The translations under genes were made by a program, and so were the position numbers. Positions 5,479-7,481 of a stretch of DNA of 7,481 nucleotides are shown one piece after another. The notes under the pieces were generated by a model. The model was not told where the DNA came from, made no database searches, and was given only the letters and a program-made list of their open reading frames with translations. The DNA is from an uncultured Ruminococcus sp. (GTDB lineage Bacteria; Bacillota; Clostridia; Oscillospirales; Ruminococcaceae). The stretch spans positions 1-7,481 of the forward strand of contig CALEJX010000411.1 in the NCBI GenBank assembly GCA_937898375.1. The letters run 5' to 3'. How positions within the stretch are numbered: the first letter of the stretch is position 1; each line of letters begins with the position of its first letter.

Positions 5479-5940
5479 CTCACACTATATCATACCAATT
5501 GTACGATATATAATGTATGCAAAAAAACAAAATGGGTCAGATGCATTTTGTTATAAAAGATCTACGGAATAGATCTTTTATTAATTTTTGAAGGAAGTAG
5601 GTCTCATCGGCCAATATTTTGAACACTATACAAGACGTTATTCGTCTTAACTGTTTATTTAGTTGCATATATTGTTTTTACAAAACTGATTGTTGCCTTC
5701 TTGAAAATCAGGAACGCAATGTTGGACTTTGGAAACAAGTATTTCTTTGATAGTATCGTTGTACTTGGCGATACTTATATAATTTCATAGTCTGAATTAT
5801 TTCAAATTAAAGATATTGTTTTTTCAAATGTAAAATACTTTTGTTGAGCTGACATACCACCCTATAGGTCATAGGCATGTTCAGTTTTTATTGGTTTAAG
5901 CTACTTCAACAAATGTTTCCTGTTGGGATTGCTGAGGTGA
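5461..5940. other. Gene-free stretch rich in hairpins
   Basis: No protein gene is supported. Hairpins seen: AACAAAATG/CATTTTGTT (5526-5534 with 5544-5552); ATAAAAGATCTA/TAGATCTTTTAT (5553-5564 with 5570-5581), loop CGGAA, then TAATTTTTG, possibly a weak forward terminator; AAGACG/CGTCTT (5632-5637 with 5643-5648); AGTATCG/CGATACT (5752-5758 with 5769-5775); TTTGTTGA/TCAACAAA (5840-5847 with 5906-5913). The last encloses a stem at 5849-5884 that reads CATGCC/GGTATG on the reverse strand with a G-U pair but has an A-C mismatch on the forward strand. Could be part of one long RNA with the domains at 5222-5410. Confidence 0.5.
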
Positions 5941-5941
5941 T

Positions 5942-5973
5942 TTTTTTGTCATGTTTCGAAAAACGACAAAAAA
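5942..5973. other. Strong hairpin next to the bidirectional terminator
   Basis: TTTTTTGTC (5942-5950) pairs perfectly with GACAAAAAA (5965-5973). Inside, GTTT/AAAC closes a tetraloop that is CGAA forward and TTCG reverse, with AT bulged at 5951-5952. UUCG is a favoured RNA tetraloop, mildly supporting transcription of the reverse strand. Confidence 0.5.
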
Positions 5974-5979
5974 GCAAAA

Positions 5980-6026
5980 AGAGAGCCCACATTCTTTTTA
6001 TACGAATGTGAGCTCTCTATTTTTTG
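5980..6026. terminator. Strong bidirectional intrinsic terminator
   Basis: AGAGAGC (5980-5986) and CACATTC (5988-5994) pair with GAATGTG (6004-6010) and GCTCTCT (6012-6018). The single mismatch C-A forward becomes G-U on the reverse strand, giving 15 continuous pairs there. Forward it is followed by ATTTTTTG; reverse by TTTTTGCTTTTTTG. It works in either direction but is better in the leftward one. Confidence 0.8.
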
Positions 6027-6030
6027 ACAC

Positions 6031-6063
6031 AAAAAAAGAGCATCTAAACAACTTAGACACTCT
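6031..6063 (-). terminator. Leftward intrinsic terminator directly after a promoter
   Basis: On the reverse strand AGAGTGTCTAA pairs with TTAGATGCTCT over 11 bases with two G-U pairs, loop GTTGT, followed by seven T. On the forward strand the same positions give two mismatches, so the leftward reading is the functional one. Confidence 0.75.
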
Positions 6064-6089
6064 CAACTTATACTTCTTCTAACTCCTTC

Positions 6090-6118
6090 ATCTTATCATA
6101 TTTCTATTCCAAAGTCAA
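6090..6118 (-). promoter_or_regulatory. Predicted leftward sigma-A promoter
   Basis: Reverse strand: TTGACT (6113-6118), 17-base spacer, TAAGAT (6090-6095) preceded by TG one base upstream (extended -10). Start expected near 6083, only about 20 bases before the terminator hairpin at 6063. Read-through would run along the hairpin-rich region toward the recombinase gene. Confidence 0.6.
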
Positions 6119-6590
6119 TGCCTTTTTTCAAAAAAATAAATTTTTGTTTGAAATTTATGCACTTTAACAAGAAATGATGAATGTATTTAACTATAATGCA
6201 CAAATTTATTAGTGAAGAATATCTTCTATCCAAATTAAATACTCATTATATATAATAAGAAAGTTGTGAATTTTCACTATCAATAGCATTATTATGATAT
6301 GATCACTATTTTTATATAAAGGAAAACTTGTTATTTTATAATGCGTTATCTTCAAGCTTTATGGCAGTATTACCAATGAAATGTTTTTTTATATTTGTGT
6401 AGTTCGCAGATTTTATCTTTCAAACTACTTGAGCTATTGCTTTTTTTGCGAACGTGATACAGAAAATAAACAACTATTGTTTGCATTAAACTGATATATC
6501 TTCTCTATTTTGAATATATAATAAGTTTTTTATTTCTTATCTTATAAGTTGAACAAATATATCAAGTAATACAATTTTATTTATATTAAA
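6119..6590. other. AT-rich gene-free region
   Basis: No supported gene on either strand; very low G+C. One notable inverted repeat, GTTCGCAGA (6402-6410) with TTTGCGAAC (6445-6453), pairs over 9 bases with one G-U and encloses TCAA/TTGA (6420-6432), so a small RNA is conceivable. I see no terminator or conserved RNA I can name. Confidence 0.5.
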
Positions 6591-6593
6591 AAA

Positions 6594-6626
6594 AGTGTCA
6601 TGGCAATCTGTCGTGGCACTGTTTTT
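6594..6626 (+). terminator. Forward intrinsic terminator with no visible upstream gene
   Basis: AGTGTCATG (6594-6602) pairs with CGTGGCACT (6612-6620) over nine bases including two G-U pairs that fail on the other strand. It is followed by GTTTTTATCTTTTTT. It implies forward transcription arriving from the AT-rich stretch to the left, where no protein gene is visible. Confidence 0.6.
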
Positions 6627-6740
6627 ATCTTTTTTGCGTTTTTTTAATTTATTCTCTTTTTGTTGTGTTCCTGAAATTTGTATACTTTATGGAATGTGTA
6701 TTATACAAAAGTACTTAGCTGTCCGTTTTTATGTGCAAAA

Positions 6741-6789
6741 GCGCAGCTGTCCAAATTTATTCCCTTTTAAATTTGACAGGGCGCTTTTT
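6741..6789 (+). terminator. Second forward terminator, overlapping a promoter
   Basis: GCGC (6741-6744), CTGTC (6747-6751) and AAATTT (6753-6758) pair with AAATTT (6769-6774), GACAG (6775-6779) and GCGC (6781-6784), with small internal loops. TTTTT follows at 6785-6789. AGCTGTCC occurs twice here (6717-6724 and 6745-6752). The 3' arm contains the -35 box of the next promoter. Confidence 0.55.
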
Positions 6790-6802
6790 GGTGTGATACA
6801 AT
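6773..6802 (+). promoter_or_regulatory. Predicted sigma-A promoter of the Cys-rich small protein gene
   Basis: Perfect TTGACA (6773-6778), 18-base spacer, TACAAT (6797-6802) with TG one base upstream of the -10. Transcription should begin near 6809, about 50 bases before the ribosome site at 6848. The best promoter match in the window. Confidence 0.7.
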
Positions 6803-6861
6803 ATATTTGGCAAATAAAAATCAAAATATATTGTAATAAACACTATAAGAGGAAAGGGTTT

Positions 6862-7221
6862 TTGAATGAACAATTATTGTTTAACAATGTGGCCAGTATA
6901 GCCTTTAGAATGTTTCTTAAATGCATAAGTCTTATAAAAGAATCAAAGAATGTTCTTCTTTTTGGCGGTGAGCGTCTTACGTTGTATGTAGATAAAAACA
7001 TAAAATGTGGCCAATGTGGCTGTGAAACAAATCATCAGTGCGATAATAAGCATTCTATTACTTGGACAAGTGATCCAGAAATGAAGCTTATAAAGCAAAA
7101 GATAAATAAGATATCAAAAACAAAGTGTACATATGGTATGTTGGACAGAAGAAATGATCCTAAGTTTTTATCTTGTGAGGATATAGAAGATGTAATAAAG
7201 CTCCAGCAGGATTTTTTCTAA
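6862..7221 (+). pseudogene. Unrecognised small Cys-rich protein gene, probably frameshifted near its 3' end
   Basis: I do not recognise this protein. The likely start is TTG 6862, nine bases after AGAGG (6848-6852) and downstream of a good promoter; ATG 6866 in another frame stops after 11 codons. The 119 residues show a hydrophobic N-terminal helix (about 4-26), then VLLFGGERLTLYVD (31-44), and a CxxCxCxxxHxC cluster (C49, C52, C54, H58, C60) that could bind a metal. Translation ends at TAA 7219-7221, right after a run of six T. One T fewer would continue the frame for 39 residues (KKERIRNAEALKNIKDMI and an acidic tail) to TGA 7337-7339; that stretch is clearly protein-like. Hence a recent one-base frameshift, a sequencing error in a homopolymer, or a programmed shift. 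Context gives no function. Confidence 0.55.
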
Positions 7222-7339
7222 AAAAGAAAGAATAAGAAACGCTGAAGCTTTGAAAAATATAAAAGATATGATAAATAACAATGAGTGTTCGGCTTATCTT
7301 GTGTTTGATGAAGATATTAGTGAGTTTGAAAAAAGATGA
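7220..7339 (+). pseudogene. Out-of-frame C-terminal continuation of the Cys-rich protein
   Basis: Thirty-nine codons in the +1 frame relative to the preceding gene, without a start or ribosome site of their own. They form a lysine/glutamate helix (RNAEALKNIKDMINNN) and an acidic end (VFDEDISEFEKR). This reads as the natural C-terminus of the upstream gene after a shift in the T6 run at 7212-7217. Confidence 0.5.
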
Positions 7340-7481
7340 TCAAATAATATAAGATGCAACTATTTACATAAAATAAAATGTAGCACCGATGTTAAACTAA
7401 CTTTCTTGAAAACTGTTGGGATTAAGATTTTCATTGTTACAAAAATGTTCTGCTAGGTTAGATACTACGAATATAACAGAA
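7340..7481. other. Right edge, no feature seen
   Basis: AT-rich DNA without an open frame, hairpin terminator or promoter I can support. Confidence 0.4.

Noticed and set aside
5721..5730. GTTGGACTTT, resembling the Hint break site at 2233-2242
   Set aside because: A 10-base match is expected by chance in a window this size, and no Hint coding sequence surrounds it.
5951..6085. Forward 44-codon frame after GAGGTGAT, encoding a Lys-rich peptide
   Set aside because: It runs through two terminator hairpins and a promoter; composition reflects A/T runs. A peptide cannot be excluded, but structure explains the DNA better.
6595..6861. N-terminal extension of the Cys-rich protein back to GTG 6595
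   Set aside because: It would start inside a terminator hairpin and cross a second terminator and a strong promoter; TTG 6862 has the ribosome site.
2063..7481. CRISPR array or insertion-sequence transposase
   Set aside because: No regularly spaced repeats and no transposase motifs were found; the tyrosine recombinase is the only mobility gene.

Overview
The window looks like a chromosomal segment of a Clostridia-type Firmicute, plausibly Ruminococcus or a close rumen/gut relative. The reasons are the GlmS and VanZ-like sequences, the AT-rich intergenic DNA, a tRNA gene with encoded CCA, and RHS-core wording typical of that group. The genus is an inference, not a measurement. The left 2.1 kb is ordinary core genome. 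It holds the 3' part of glmS (amino-sugar synthesis), a VanZ-like membrane protein gene that starts inside the end of glmS, a double hairpin/terminator, and a tRNA-Gly(CCC) that begins on the next base.

Right after the tRNA the character changes to an accessory region (about 2143-4078) made of pieces of a polymorphic (Rhs/YD-type) toxin tip. First comes the C-terminal half of a Hint (autoprocessing) domain fused to a small toxin domain with deaminase-type zinc motifs (CAE plus CxxC). Its stop codon overlaps the start of a probable immunity gene. Then come a long palindrome, an RHS-repeat core fragment with the pre-toxin segment, and a fragment of the N-terminal half of a Hint domain. The two Hint halves are in the wrong order and break at the same four codons (Leu-Gly-Trp-Thr), so the tip is circularly permuted in this locus. 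Two bases beyond the downstream break, the stop codon of a leftward tyrosine recombinase begins. About 70 bp just left of the upstream break is a diverged copy of DNA lying upstream of that recombinase. Together these suggest a recombinase-bearing element, or a cassette-exchange system, that acts at a fixed site within Hint coding DNA.

Upstream of the recombinase (about 5215-6065) there is no convincing protein gene but a remarkable density of perfect or G-U-compensated hairpins: two adjacent multi-branched domains (5222-5410), several isolated hairpins, a strong bidirectional terminator (5980-6026), and a leftward promoter followed within about 25 bases by a terminator hairpin. This could be a large structured RNA or an attenuated recombinase leader; the strand is not settled. 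From 6100 to 6590 the DNA is AT-rich without a gene. The right end carries a terminator hairpin that overlaps a good sigma-A promoter, which drives an unrecognised small Cys-rich protein gene apparently broken by a one-base shift in a T-run.
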